From Altibacter sp. HG106 (lineage in GTDB: Bacteria > Bacteroidota > Bacteroidia > Flavobacteriales > Flavobacteriaceae), in the NCBI RefSeq assembly GCF_028561755.1, contig NZ_JAQQTD010000004.1:124001-188000 (forward strand): DNA of 64,000 nt. Reading direction: 5' to 3'. Within the stretch, counting starts at the first letter, position 1; each line of letters begins with the position of its first letter. Positions 9,590 to 18,292 of this stretch are shown in pieces. The translations under genes and the position numbers were made by a program. The notes below the pieces were generated by a model that saw nothing but the letters and a program-made list of their open reading frames with translations, was not told the DNA's origin and searched no databases.

Positions 9590-10824
9590 TGCAGTTGTCT
9601 CGAACATTCATCTTATTGCTATTCTGTCTGCTGGTACAAAGCAGTTGGTCGCAGTCTAAGAAACAGCAAGAACTGGAAGCCCAACGGCAGGCTGTATTGG
9701 AAGAGATCCGTCAAATCAATTCCCTCCTATTCAAAACGCGGGGTGAAAAAAAATCGGTGTTATCGGAAGTAGAAGACCTCGATCAGCGCATATCGGCCAC
9801 CGAAAATCTAATTCGAATCACCAACCGACAAGCCAACTTATTGAGTCGGGAGATTAATGATAATATAGAGAAGGTTGCTTCCTTACGAGAAGAACTCGAG
9901 GTACTTAAGGAAGATTACGCAGGAATGATCCAGCGTTCCTATAAAAGTAAGTCGCAGCAAAGCAGGATCATGTTCTTATTGTCTTCGGAAAGTTTTCTGC
10001 AAGCCTACAAGCGATTGCAATACATGAAGCAATACACAAAACACCGAAAGGAGCAGGGCGAGAACATTCAGAAGAAAACCGAAGAAGTCCAAGAACTCAA
10101 CAAACAACTCATTCAGCAGAAAAAAGATAAAGATCAGTTGGTGGCTGCCAACAGGGAAACACAGAAACAATTGGCGCAAGAGAAAGCCCAACAACAATCC
10201 TTGATCGCCTCCTTAAAACAGGACGAAGGAAAATTTGCGGCTCAGATTCGATCTAAGCAACAGGAGGCAGACCGCCTAGATCGTGAGATTGAAGCCATTA
10301 TTCGTGCGGCCATTGCGGCTTCCAACAAGGCCTCAGGGAACGAGGCTTCGGCCAATCCCAGAGAAAAGGCGGAAGTGTTCGCGCTCACGGCAGAAGCCAA
10401 AGCGTTAGCGGCAAATTTTACCAGTAATAAAGGGAGTTTGCCGTGGCCAGTAGAAAAAGGCGTCGTTGTACGTGCTTACGGAAACAAACAGCATCCACAA
10501 TTGCCGAATGTCACCACCTTTAGCAGTGGGGTAGAGATTGCTACAGAAAGCGGGACAAAGGCACGTGCCGTCTTCGACGGAGAGGTTTTTCAGATTCAAC
10601 AATTAAAGGGAGCGAATAAAGCGGTGTACATTCGGCACGGTAGTTACATAACCATCTACAACAATCTGGCCTCTGTTTCGGTTACCAAGGGTCAGAAGGT
10701 AACCACCAAACAAGAAATAGGCACCATTTTCACAAACCCGTTGAGCAGCAAGACAATCCTCAAATTCTTAGTGTATCAAAATAGCACACGAATGAATCCG
10801 GCGGATTGGATTTATAAGATGTAA
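9589..10824 (+). CDS. EnvC/NlpD-like murein hydrolase activator (M23 fold)
   Basis: The 411-residue protein has a signal peptide (cleavage near WSQSKKQ), a long coiled coil (about residues 25-230, many Gln, Glu and Lys) and a C-terminal LytM/M23 domain (about residues 285-411). The zinc ligands are degenerate: the HGxDI site reads FSSGVEI and the HxH site reads LKFLVY, while HGSYITIY remains. Loss of ligands is typical of EnvC-type activators that switch on amidases rather than cut peptidoglycan themselves. The ATG at 9589 overlaps the upstream stop (TAATG). A strong bidirectional terminator follows. Confidence 0.88.
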   Translation: MQLSRTFILLLFCLLVQSSWSQSKKQQELEAQRQAVLEEIRQINSLLFKTRGEKKSVLSEVEDLDQRISATENLIRITNRQANLLSREINDNIEKVASLREELEVLKEDYAGMIQRSYKSKSQQSRIMFLLSSESFLQAYKRLQYMKQYTKHRKEQGENIQKKTEEVQELNKQLIQQKKDKDQLVAANRETQKQLAQEKAQQQSLIASLKQDEGKFAAQIRSKQQEADRLDREIEAIIRAAIAASNKASGNEASANPREKAEVFALTAEAKALAANFTSNKGSLPWPVEKGVVVRAYGNKQHPQLPNVTTFSSGVEIATESGTKARAVFDGEVFQIQQLKGANKAVYIRHGSYITIYNNLASVSVTKGQKVTTKQEIGTIFTNPLSSKTILKFLVYQNSTRMNPADWIYKM

Positions 10825-10858
10825 AAAAAGCCCTTCCAAACCGGAAGGGCTTTTTTTT
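10823..10858. terminator. Bidirectional intrinsic terminator
   Basis: The stem 10823-10837 pairs with 10843-10858 and is flanked by an A-tract on the left and a T-tract on the right, so it functions on either strand. The core stem GCCCTTCC/GGAAGGGC is perfect. It lies at the stop of the EnvC-like gene (plus strand) and 16 bp beyond the stop of the convergent subtilase gene (minus strand). Confidence 0.92.
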
Positions 10859-10874
10859 CACACTGAAAACTTAC

Positions 10875-13571
10875 TTAGTGCACCAATAGCTTTTTGGTAA
10901 TGGTTCTCTCTCCTGAAGTAATTGTCAAGAAATAAAGTCCCGTAGGATACTTTTCTACCGGAATGACCGTCGTGGCACCGCTTCCGTGGAATGTATCCAA
11001 TTGTTGTCCCACACTATTTCGAAGTGAAATTTGAAGGTCTCCAGAACCCGCGTTCAGCATTTGAACAAACACTTCCTGTGATGCGGGATTAGGGTATACC
11101 GCGATTTGATCTGCACTAAACTCTTCTGTAGAAAGTAGCGCGCAATCAAATTCGCCCCCCGGATATTGGATAGCATTGGTACGTTGACCAACCCAACCCT
11201 CTGTATCATTACGTGCGGCAATGGCATACCAGAATGGCTCACTGGAATCTCCAAGCGGTACAATGAGTTGGTTGGTGGTACTGTTGCCAACTAACTCCAT
11301 ATAGCTGTCTCCAAGAATATAAACGTCATAACTTTCAGCACCTCCTACGGGTGTCCATTCAAACCCAACAGCTTCAGGACAACGTCCATAGACGCTCAAT
11401 CCACTGGTTAGGGGAGCGACAGAGAAGGATGCATCACTAACGTCTTCGAAGGAACCACTGCTAACACGCACTAATCCCGTAGTGTTGGATAGGCTAATCG
11501 GTAGGTTCCACTCAATATTGGTAGCATCACTAGGAGCAGTTCCAATTAAATTCCAGGAACTTCCGTTATCGGTTGAATATTCTACCGTGAAAGATTCGGT
11601 AGTATTGATCGCATCCCAGTGAATGGTGGCAGTCTGACTTTTAATTAGTTTTTCACCGCCATTAGGATAGGTTACCGTAAGGTTCTCGTTGATAATTTCA
11701 TATACCACAAAGTACTCTTGCGGACCAACAGGAACATTGAATCCAGTAATTTGGATATCGTAGTCACCGGCTTCCGGAGCATTAATTAATACCTGCTCCA
11801 TATTGTTTAGTCGGTCTATACCGTTGGTAGCAGGGAGGTCTAACGCACTTGGGTCGGGTGTAGAATCTAAGATCCAAGGCCGATATTCATTGCTGCTTGG
11901 GTCGGTTACTAACATATCAAGGTCGTTGACCAAGGCCGGATTGGCCCCCGGAGAGCCTGGCTCGTCTGTCCAGTACACCATAACACGCATTTGCACTGTT
12001 CCTGAAGGGACGGTAATGGTATGTGTGTTAGAAGTACCTTGTGTGATGTCGTCTGTTAAAAAACGATTGTCTTCAATGAGTTTTCCGGCGCGAAGCCCGT
12101 TTACGATCCCCCATCCAAATTTGAAATCAGGTCCAACGTTTCCGTAGTCGTTGGCAGTATTCAAGAGGGCCGCTTTGATGAGTCCAGAAGGAGGCAATGT
12201 ACCGTTAATCTCTTCGTACATTTGGTACAATTGTGCAGATACTCCTGCAATACCGGGCGATGCTCCCGATGTACCTCCAAAAGATAAATATCCGTTATTT
12301 GGAGCGGTTGAAATTTGATTTTGCCCATTTGCGGCAATGTCTGGCTTGATGCGTCCATCGGTGGCAGGTCCACGGCTACTGGAACTCACTAAGGAACCAT
12401 CAAAAAATACATTTGCGGTGGCAATACAGTTTTTACCTTGCTTGTGGCCTCCCGTAATATTTCCCCATTGGGAACCGGCACCGTAACCACAGTTATTACC
12501 ATTAGAATTACCACAAGAAAATACGTGCATTACGGAAGTATTGTCATGGATTTGTGTATCTACCGTTCTCGCAATAGAAGTGTACCCATCATTACAACCG
12601 TTTCCGTAGGACGAATTGGTAATTTGAACATCGCCATTGTTTATCAAGGTTGTGGTATTTCCGTCGAGGAAATTAGAAACATAGTTCACGATAAAAACAT
12701 CTGTTCCTGCGGCCATACCACGGTTATTTGGGTCTAAATTTCCGGCACCGGCCAGGATTCCAGCGACACCGTCGCCATGGGTACCTGAAGCATCGGTAGT
12801 AAGATTGGTGATTCTTCCTTCAAAATCGATATGAGGTCCAACAATACCATCATCGCGAACTAAGACCCCTACTCCCACACCGGTATAATTTCTACCTGCA
12901 GTGGTTTGCGTATCCAGACTACTTGAGCGGTGTAGTGATTTTCCACGCGTATCTTCTTTGATGTCTGGGCCAACTATGGTTTCTACCCACTTGATATAAG
13001 GCAGTTTTGCCAGTTCAGTAACTTTTTCTACCGGTAAGGCAGCGTCGATAATGTTGGAGTCGTTATACTGACTTCTCACCTGTACCTGTAAAGACGATAA
13101 AGCGTTTAGTACTGCTTGCTTCGACACGAAATCGTAATGCTGTAGGGTAACAATAACATTACCATTTTCCCAGGCGTGATCCTGAATTGCACCTGTACGT
13201 AGGGGTGCCGCGATTTTAAAACGGGCTTCTACCGGCACAATACTTCGTACACCTTGATCTTTTAAATAAGCTACGGAAGTACTGGAAGGGAAGAAGAATA
13301 GATAAGTACGGTGCGGAATGTATTCGATCAATTTCAAATTGAGCGCTTTAAATTCATTCTGAATGGTTTGCGTAGGCGTTTCATAGAATTGCACCCATCC
13401 TACGTATCCACCGTTCACTTTTGCTTCCTGAGGCATTTGGCTCCAGTTGAAGGTTTCAATATTTTCAGGCATCACAATGGTTTCATCCTGAAATGTAATG
13501 GTGTAGGGGTTTTGACCGAAAGCAAATGTCATTACTAACGATAGCACCCACAAAAGGGTAATTTTTTTCAT
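10875..13571 (-). CDS. S8 subtilisin-like secreted peptidase with T9SS sorting domain
   Basis: The 898-residue protein has a signal peptide (MKKITLLWVLSLVMTFAFG), a prodomain-like region (about 25-205), an S8 catalytic domain and a C-terminal tail. The catalytic triad is visible as Asp240 or 241 (LVRDDGIVG), His265 (GTHGDGVAG) and Ser435 (GGTSGASPG), with the oxyanion Asn near 355. A beta-sandwich region with Ig/FN3-like strands spans about 630-820. The last 75 residues (VYPNPASQEVF through KKLLVH) form a T9SS type A sorting domain, so it is exported across the outer membrane or anchored on the surface. It probably degrades proteins outside the cell. Confidence 0.93.
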   Translation of the reverse strand: MKKITLLWVLSLVMTFAFGQNPYTITFQDETIVMPENIETFNWSQMPQEAKVNGGYVGWVQFYETPTQTIQNEFKALNLKLIEYIPHRTYLFFFPSSTSVAYLKDQGVRSIVPVEARFKIAAPLRTGAIQDHAWENGNVIVTLQHYDFVSKQAVLNALSSLQVQVRSQYNDSNIIDAALPVEKVTELAKLPYIKWVETIVGPDIKEDTRGKSLHRSSSLDTQTTAGRNYTGVGVGVLVRDDGIVGPHIDFEGRITNLTTDASGTHGDGVAGILAGAGNLDPNNRGMAAGTDVFIVNYVSNFLDGNTTTLINNGDVQITNSSYGNGCNDGYTSIARTVDTQIHDNTSVMHVFSCGNSNGNNCGYGAGSQWGNITGGHKQGKNCIATANVFFDGSLVSSSSRGPATDGRIKPDIAANGQNQISTAPNNGYLSFGGTSGASPGIAGVSAQLYQMYEEINGTLPPSGLIKAALLNTANDYGNVGPDFKFGWGIVNGLRAGKLIEDNRFLTDDITQGTSNTHTITVPSGTVQMRVMVYWTDEPGSPGANPALVNDLDMLVTDPSSNEYRPWILDSTPDPSALDLPATNGIDRLNNMEQVLINAPEAGDYDIQITGFNVPVGPQEYFVVYEIINENLTVTYPNGGEKLIKSQTATIHWDAINTTESFTVEYSTDNGSSWNLIGTAPSDATNIEWNLPISLSNTTGLVRVSSGSFEDVSDASFSVAPLTSGLSVYGRCPEAVGFEWTPVGGAESYDVYILGDSYMELVGNSTTNQLIVPLGDSSEPFWYAIAARNDTEGWVGQRTNAIQYPGGEFDCALLSTEEFSADQIAVYPNPASQEVFVQMLNAGSGDLQISLRNSVGQQLDTFHGSGATTVIPVEKYPTGLYFLTITSGERTITKKLLVH

Positions 13572-13617
13572 GAGAAAAGAAAGTTTATGAAAAAGGTTAA
13601 AATTTTCTAAATACTCT

Positions 13618-13625
13618 CAAATATA
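13618..13625 (-). promoter_or_regulatory. Possible -7 element of the S8 peptidase gene
   Basis: On the minus strand this reads TATATTTG, a perfect match to the Bacteroidota -7 box TAnnTTTG. It ends 46 nt before the start codon at 13571. I see no clear TTTG -33 element at the expected distance, so the call is tentative. Confidence 0.4.
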
Positions 13626-13693
13626 AGTGATGCTTTAGAAAAACGGCAGGAAATATCGTTAAAATGCTCGAGCAGCGCTAGGAGCTTCAAATC

Positions 13694-14203
13694 TTAAGAA
13701 AACAACGCTTTTAATTCACTGGCTTCTTCAGGCTTCATTTTGCCGGCCAATACCAAACTTAATTGTCGTCTTCGCAAGGCAGCATCGTAACGCTCCTGCT
13801 CGATTTTTGTTTCTGGGAGTAGTTCGGGTACGGGCACAGGGCTTCCCATTTCGTCCACCGCAACAAAGGTGTAAATGGCTTCGTTCGCCTTACTACGCAA
13901 ACCGCTTTCACGATCCTCGATCCAAACATCCATATATACTTCCATAGAGCTTTTAAAGGCGCGCGAAACCTGTGCTTCCACCGTTACGACACTTCCCAGC
14001 GGAATCATTTTATTAAAGGCTACGTGATTTACAGAAGCGGTGACCACAATCCTTCTACTATGACGTCGGGCAGCAATACTGGCTGCGCGGTCCATTCGCG
14101 CGAGCAATTCGCCTCCAAACATATTACCTATCGGGTTTGTTTCACTTGGAAGTACAAGGTCTGTAATGACTGTGCGTGATTCCTGTGCCGTTTTTGGTTC
14201 CAT
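13694..14203 (-). CDS. Acyl-CoA thioesterase (hot-dog fold)
   Basis: The 169-residue protein matches the YciA/ACOT-type hot-dog thioesterases. VLPSETNPIGNMFGGELLAR carries the family's Asn-xx-Gly-Gly substrate loop, and residues 50-75 have the characteristic VVTASVNHVAF strand. It hydrolyses acyl-CoA to free acid and CoA, keeping CoA pools balanced; the chain-length range is unknown. Upstream, at 14220-14227, the minus strand carries a perfect -7 box. It lies downstream of the HU/SPOR gene on the same strand, but its own promoter suggests separate transcription. Confidence 0.88.
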   Translation of the reverse strand: MEPKTAQESRTVITDLVLPSETNPIGNMFGGELLARMDRAASIAARRHSRRIVVTASVNHVAFNKMIPLGSVVTVEAQVSRAFKSSMEVYMDVWIEDRESGLRSKANEAIYTFVAVDEMGSPVPVPELLPETKIEQERYDAALRRRQLSLVLAGKMKPEEASELKALFS

Positions 14204-14219
14204 GACATGAAATTTCTGG

Positions 14220-14227
14220 CAAAGATA
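14220..14227 (-). promoter_or_regulatory. -7 element of the acyl-CoA thioesterase gene
   Basis: The minus strand reads TATCTTTG, a perfect TAnnTTTG match, ending 16 nt before the ATG at 14203. It lies in the 62-bp gap between the thioesterase and the HU/SPOR gene. The -33 region has no clear TTTG. Confidence 0.5.
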
Positions 14228-14265
14228 CCCAATTCTATAGTGTGATTATGCAGGAATCAGTAGAA

Positions 14266-15201
14266 CTATTTCGAAAGATTCTGCACCAAAAGCCAGGCAT
14301 CTTTGTTCTGAGAATTTTTAATATTCCGAAGGGATTGAAGTGCCTCCAGGCGATTTTCATAGCTAGCGTAAACCACTTGATGAAGTCCGTACCGATTACG
14401 CCCAATTTGGCGTGCGGAAAACCCTTGGTCCACCAATTGCTGAACTTTCTTAGCAGCATTAGCTTCAATACGAAAGGCGCCGGCAATGATGTGATATTTA
14501 CCCGTGTTTTTTCGAACCGTAACATTCAAGGCAGGGAGCGATGGTGTTACGAGGAAGGTCGCTTCTTGAATATCGTTATTGAGTAAGGAGTCGGCCCGTT
14601 GTTTTTCGGCAAAATTGTGTTCTTGAACGTCTTTCTCATACCACTTCATGCCTCCCCAACCACTTAACATGAGGGCGACGAGACCCACTGCGGCGTATTT
14701 GAGATAGGGCGTTTTAGAGGAGGAAGTTTCCGAAGCCAAGTTATGAACGGTAGCCCGTTGGGACGAGGCCTCCACTTCGGTTCGTTGAACTTCTGAAGCG
14801 ACTACCGAAGATAGACCGAAAGCGGCTGTGTTGAAATTTTGTTGTCGATCGGGGTCAAATTGTAGGGTTCGCTCCGCACTCATGGTGAAGCTTCCGATGC
14901 CCTCCAAGAGAACCGTTTCACCTTCGGAAAGTTGAAGCGATAGCGTCCCGGTTAATGATCGGATTTGTGACAACGCTACTTCATACGAGATCGATTCTAC
15001 CGAAGCCACATAATGCGCTAATAAACCGTCATTGGTTTGCAATTGTCTATTAAATGATAGCGTCTTGGATGGGGGAAAAAAGGTGTGATTGCTGGCATCC
15101 CAATGTGCCGATTTGTGTTGTGCGATGAAGGCTCCAAAGCCTGGGATAATCACACATTCATATCGGTAAAGCAGATCTTTTATGTAGGTCGCCAACTGCA
15201 T
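14266..15201 (-). CDS. HU-CCDC81-like N-terminus with SPOR domain, membrane anchored
   Basis: The 311-residue protein has an N-terminal HU-like/CCDC81 region (about 1-130, containing YECVIIPGFGAFIAQ), then a linker, one membrane helix (about 168-185, AAVGLVALMLSGWGG), and a C-terminal SPOR domain (about 230-308, YHIIAGAFRIEANAAKK). SPOR domains bind peptidoglycan stripped of stem peptides at division sites. The N-terminal part faces the cytoplasm, so the protein could link chromosome or cytoplasmic factors to septal wall; that is inference. Its start is ATG at 15201, only 4 nt from a perfect -7 box. Confidence 0.82.
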   Translation of the reverse strand: MQLATYIKDLLYRYECVIIPGFGAFIAQHKSAHWDASNHTFFPPSKTLSFNRQLQTNDGLLAHYVASVESISYEVALSQIRSLTGTLSLQLSEGETVLLEGIGSFTMSAERTLQFDPDRQQNFNTAAFGLSSVVASEVQRTEVEASSQRATVHNLASETSSSKTPYLKYAAVGLVALMLSGWGGMKWYEKDVQEHNFAEKQRADSLLNNDIQEATFLVTPSLPALNVTVRKNTGKYHIIAGAFRIEANAAKKVQQLVDQGFSARQIGRNRYGLHQVVYASYENRLEALQSLRNIKNSQNKDAWLLVQNLSK

Positions 15202-15205
15202 AAAG

Positions 15206-15213
15206 CAAACATA
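15206..15213 (-). promoter_or_regulatory. -7 element abutting the HU/SPOR gene (candidate leaderless)
   Basis: The minus strand reads TATGTTTG, ending exactly 4 nt before the ATG at 15201. With the usual distance from the -7 box to the transcription start, transcription would begin at or next to the start codon. Upstream is an A-rich tract (minus strand) instead of a clear -33 TTTG. Confidence 0.55.
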
Positions 15214-15274
15214 ATTTTTTTTTTAGAGTTCTCAGGAGGCTTCTGAAGATAATTATTAACAACCTAAAATTGAT

Positions 15275-15282
15275 TATTTTTG
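15275..15282 (+). promoter_or_regulatory. -7 element of dprA
   Basis: TATTTTTG matches TAnnTTTG and ends 27 nt before the ATG at 15310. Transcription from it would start near 15289, which would exclude the in-frame TTG at 15280 and supports the ATG at 15310 as the dprA start. No strong -33 element is seen. Confidence 0.45.
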
Positions 15283-15309
15283 AAAACTCCCCTACAGCAT
15301 TTTGTCCGT

Positions 15310-16416
15310 ATGCTTTCTGAATCTGAACTGTTGTATGCGCTTGCGTTGCAAAGGGTTCCTAATCTTGGCGATACTTCCGCCAAAAAATTACTCCGTACGT
15401 TTGGCTCTTCCGAAGCCATCTTTAAGAGCAAAAGAGAAGCGTTGTTAAAGATTGAAGGAATAGGCCCCCATCGATTGAAGGGCCTGCAAAGCTCAAAGCT
15501 ATTGCACGCTGCCGAGCGGGAAATCAAGTACCTACAGCGTAACAGAATTCAAGCGTTTTATTTTCTTGATTCCGAGTATCCTGAAAATTTACGGCACTGT
15601 CCCGACGGACCGCTACTCCTTTTTTCTAAAGGTACCATACAATGGAACACCAGTCGTATCCTTAGTATTGTTGGCACCCGACAAGCAACCCAGCACGGTA
15701 AAGAATTTTGCCAGCATCTCATCGAAGCGTTGAGTCCGCTGCAACCCATTATTGTCTCGGGGTTCGCCTATGGGATCGACATTATCGCACATCGCGCTGC
15801 GATGGATGCCGGGTTGCAAACGGTAGCCTGTTTAGCACACGGATTTGAACAATGGTACCCCAAACCGCATCAGAAATATGTAACCCCCTTGTGTGAAAAC
15901 GGAGGGTTTCTTACCGAATTCTGGAGCGACGCTCCCTTCGAGCGCACCAATTTTCTTAGAAGAAACAGAATCATCGCAGGCATTAGCGAAGCTACTATCG
16001 TAATTGAATCTGCTGAAAAGGGAGGGAGTTTGGTAACGGCCGATATTGCGCATTCTTACGGCCGCGAGCTGTTTGCCGTTCCGGGTCGGGTGAACGATTC
16101 TCAAAGCGTTGGTTGCCATCAATTAATTAAGCGGCAATATGCCCACATGCTCACACAGCCAGCCGATGTGCCTTATGTTCTGCAATGGGATGTACAACGC
16201 ACGGCGCCAAAGCAACATCAAACCTCACTTTTTGTGTCGTTAACGGCAGATGAAGAAACTATTTATTCTTTTTTGTCAGCCTCTGGACGCTTGCCGCTGG
16301 ATGAGATTGCGTTAGGGTGTAAGGTGGCTACCTCCAAAACGGCCACGCTGCTACTGCAGCTCGAATTAAAAGGGAAGGTGCGTCCGCTCCCCGGGAAATG
16401 CTATGAGGCCTGCTAA
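15310..16416 (+). CDS. dprA: DNA-processing protein DprA
   Basis: The 368-residue protein protects incoming single-stranded DNA and loads RecA during natural transformation. The Rossmann-like core is clear: GTRQATQHGK, SGFAYGIDIIAHRAAMD, GGSLVTADIAHSYGRE and FAVPGRV. An N-terminal helical region (about 1-80) and a C-terminal winged-helix-like domain (about 305-365) complete the family layout. The start at 15310 (MLSESELLYALAL) is chosen over a TTG at 15280. Its 3' end overlaps the convergent trpS gene by 4 nt. The recA gene is 4 kb away. Confidence 0.93.
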   Translation: MLSESELLYALALQRVPNLGDTSAKKLLRTFGSSEAIFKSKREALLKIEGIGPHRLKGLQSSKLLHAAEREIKYLQRNRIQAFYFLDSEYPENLRHCPDGPLLLFSKGTIQWNTSRILSIVGTRQATQHGKEFCQHLIEALSPLQPIIVSGFAYGIDIIAHRAAMDAGLQTVACLAHGFEQWYPKPHQKYVTPLCENGGFLTEFWSDAPFERTNFLRRNRIIAGISEATIVIESAEKGGSLVTADIAHSYGRELFAVPGRVNDSQSVGCHQLIKRQYAHMLTQPADVPYVLQWDVQRTAPKQHQTSLFVSLTADEETIYSFLSASGRLPLDEIALGCKVATSKTATLLLQLELKGKVRPLPGKCYEAC

Positions 16417-17384
16417 TACCCCAGTGGAGTCCGTGTGCGTGCCAAGACCGATGCTGCTATGGAACGCGCTTTAACAGCGCCTTGTTCGAGGGCGTCATCA
16501 ATAGCATGGAGGTTTTCCATATAGTAGTGATACTTCTCACGAGCGGTTTCAAATCGCGAAAGCAGTAATTCGTACAGCGCCTGTTTGGCGTGTCCATACC
16601 CATATCCACCTGCGGTATAGTTGGCGCGCATAGTTGTTACCGCATCCCCATCGGCCAACAGTTGATATAAGGCAAAAACATTACAGCTGTCTGGATCTTT
16701 GGGTGCCTCAAGCGGTGTGCTGTCGGTTTGTATGCTCATTACCTGTTTCCTGAGTTGTTTTTCCGGAAGAAAAATATTGATAAGATTATCCTTACTCTTG
16801 CTCATCTTGGCTCCATCGGTTCCGGGAATCAACTGTGTGTGTTCCTGCACTTTTGCTTCAGGCAACACAAAAATGTCTTGCCCTAGTTTTGCGTGGATCC
16901 GTTCTGCCACGTCGCGCGTCATTTCTAAATGCTGTAGCTGGTCTTTGCCTACGGGTACCACTTCGGCATCATACAATAAAATATCCGCAGCCATGAGCAT
17001 AGGGTAGGTGAATAATCCGGCGTTCACATCCGAGAGACGATCGGCCTTATCTTTGAAGGAATGAGCCAACGTAAGTCTTTGGTACGGAAAAAAGCAGCTT
17101 AGATACCACGACAGCTCGGTGACCTGTGGCACATCACTTTGACGGTAAAAAACAGTTTTTTCAATATCCAATCCAAACGATAGCCAAGCGGCTGCCGTGC
17201 TATAGGTATTATTCCGAAGGGTGTCCCCTTCTTTAATTTGGGTAAGCGAATGCATATCGGCGATAAACAAAAACGACTCATTACTAGGATCGTTTGCCAT
17301 TTCGATGGCTGGCAAAATAGCGCCTAAAATATTACCTAAGTGGGGCGTTCCTGTGCTCTGTATACCGGTTAAAATTCTTGCCAT
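16413..17384 (-). CDS. trpS: Tryptophan--tRNA ligase
   Basis: The 323-residue protein charges tRNA-Trp. The class I signatures are present: the HIGH-like TGTPHLGN near residue 12-20, and KMSKS in GAKMSKSKDN near residue 192-200. PMLMAADILLYDAEVVPVGKDQ and HLEMTRDVAERI are typical of bacterial TrpRS. The length matches the family. It is a single-gene unit with its own -7 box at 17410-17417, divergent from plsC and convergent with dprA. Confidence 0.97.
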   Translation of the reverse strand: MARILTGIQSTGTPHLGNILGAILPAIEMANDPSNESFLFIADMHSLTQIKEGDTLRNNTYSTAAAWLSFGLDIEKTVFYRQSDVPQVTELSWYLSCFFPYQRLTLAHSFKDKADRLSDVNAGLFTYPMLMAADILLYDAEVVPVGKDQLQHLEMTRDVAERIHAKLGQDIFVLPEAKVQEHTQLIPGTDGAKMSKSKDNLINIFLPEKQLRKQVMSIQTDSTPLEAPKDPDSCNVFALYQLLADGDAVTTMRANYTAGGYGYGHAKQALYELLLSRFETAREKYHYYMENLHAIDDALEQGAVKARSIAASVLARTRTPLGY

Positions 17385-17409
17385 GATAGGATTTTCATTC
17401 AGATGTACG

Positions 17410-17417
17410 CAAAGGTA
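17410..17417 (-). promoter_or_regulatory. -7 element of trpS
   Basis: The minus strand reads TACCTTTG, a perfect TAnnTTTG match ending 25 nt before the trpS ATG. A T-rich stretch lies about 20 nt further upstream on the minus strand, so the -33 is weak. The site sits in the 78-bp divergent gap with plsC. Confidence 0.5.
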
Positions 17418-17450
17418 CTTTTTTTAATGTATCGGTAAAATTCAAAATAG

Positions 17451-17458
17451 TAATTTTG
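17451..17458 (+). promoter_or_regulatory. -7 element abutting plsC (candidate leaderless)
   Basis: TAATTTTG, a perfect -7 match, ends exactly 4 nt before the GTG start at 17463. Transcription would begin at the start codon. There is no convincing -33 element. Confidence 0.5.
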
Positions 17459-17462
17459 GGGC

Positions 17463-18209
17463 GTGAAACGAGCACTGAAGAATCTCTTTATCATCGGTTA
17501 CCGAATTTGGTATTACCTCCTGGTGATGCTGTCGATCTTACTATTGTTTCCGGTATTAATCATTAGTATACTGAAAGCTTCCTGGTATCCCCTTTTCTTC
17601 CGTGTGGCCCGTATTTGGGCGCGCATCATCTTATTTGGAATGGGATTTATTCCGAAGGTGAAACGTTCCGAAGAAATGGCCAAAGGGCGCAGTGTGCTAT
17701 ACGTCGCCAATCATACCTCCATGACCGACATCATGCTAATGCTCCACGTAACCAACAATCCTTTTGTCTTTGTGGGCAAGGCCGAGTTGGCCAAAATTCC
17801 CTTATTCGGATTCTTCTATAAGCGCACCTGCATTCTTGTAGATCGGGGGAACGCTCGGAGTAGGCATAACGTATTTCTAGAATCACAAAAGCGATTGCAA
17901 CGCGGACTCAGCGTGTGTATTTTTCCGGAAGGAGGCGTGCCCGACGATGAGTTGGTGGTGCTCGACACCTTTAAGGATGGAGCGTTTCGGTTGGCCATTG
18001 AACATCAAATCCCTATTGTGCCCATGACCTTCCACGATAATAAAAGGCGTTTTCCCTATAGCTTTTTTAAGGGAGGTCCTGGCCGTATGCGCGCTGTAGT
18101 GCACAAAACAGTAGCCACGCAAGGTTTGCAAATGGAAGATAAAAGAGCCTTAAAAGACCAGGTGCGCGACACGATTTGGAAGGAACTGCAGCACCCTAGC
18201 ATTCCATAA
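17463..18209 (+). CDS. plsC: 1-acyl-sn-glycerol-3-phosphate acyltransferase
   Basis: The 248-residue inner-membrane enzyme transfers an acyl chain to lysophosphatidic acid, making phosphatidic acid for all phospholipids. The acyltransferase motifs are clear: NHTSMTD (HX4D, with His near residue 83), FVGKAEL, and FPEGG near residue 156. Two N-terminal hydrophobic helices (about 5-45) anchor it. Start is GTG at 17463; no closer ATG exists. It is a single-gene unit ended by a bidirectional terminator. Confidence 0.9.
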   Translation: MKRALKNLFIIGYRIWYYLLVMLSILLLFPVLIISILKASWYPLFFRVARIWARIILFGMGFIPKVKRSEEMAKGRSVLYVANHTSMTDIMLMLHVTNNPFVFVGKAELAKIPLFGFFYKRTCILVDRGNARSRHNVFLESQKRLQRGLSVCIFPEGGVPDDELVVLDTFKDGAFRLAIEHQIPIVPMTFHDNKRRFPYSFFKGGPGRMRAVVHKTVATQGLQMEDKRALKDQVRDTIWKELQHPSIP

Positions 18210-18242
18210 AAAAGCCGTCCTATGGCGGAGAACGGCTTTTTT
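18208..18242. terminator. Bidirectional terminator between plsC and the barrel gene
   Basis: AAAAAAGCCGT (18208-18218) pairs with ACGGCTTTTTT (18232-18242) around a 13-nt loop; A- and T-tracts flank it on both strands. It starts within the plsC stop codon and lies 50 bp beyond the 3' end of the convergent minus-strand barrel gene. Confidence 0.88.
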
Positions 18243-18292
18243 GTCATCATTGTTTGGTGGGTTACCCCAACCTAACCAACTAAAAAACTAAC

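Noticed and set aside
15280-15309. TTG at 15280 as start of dprA
   Set aside because: It lies in a -7-like element and would add ten residues not typical of DprA; the ATG at 15310 fits better.
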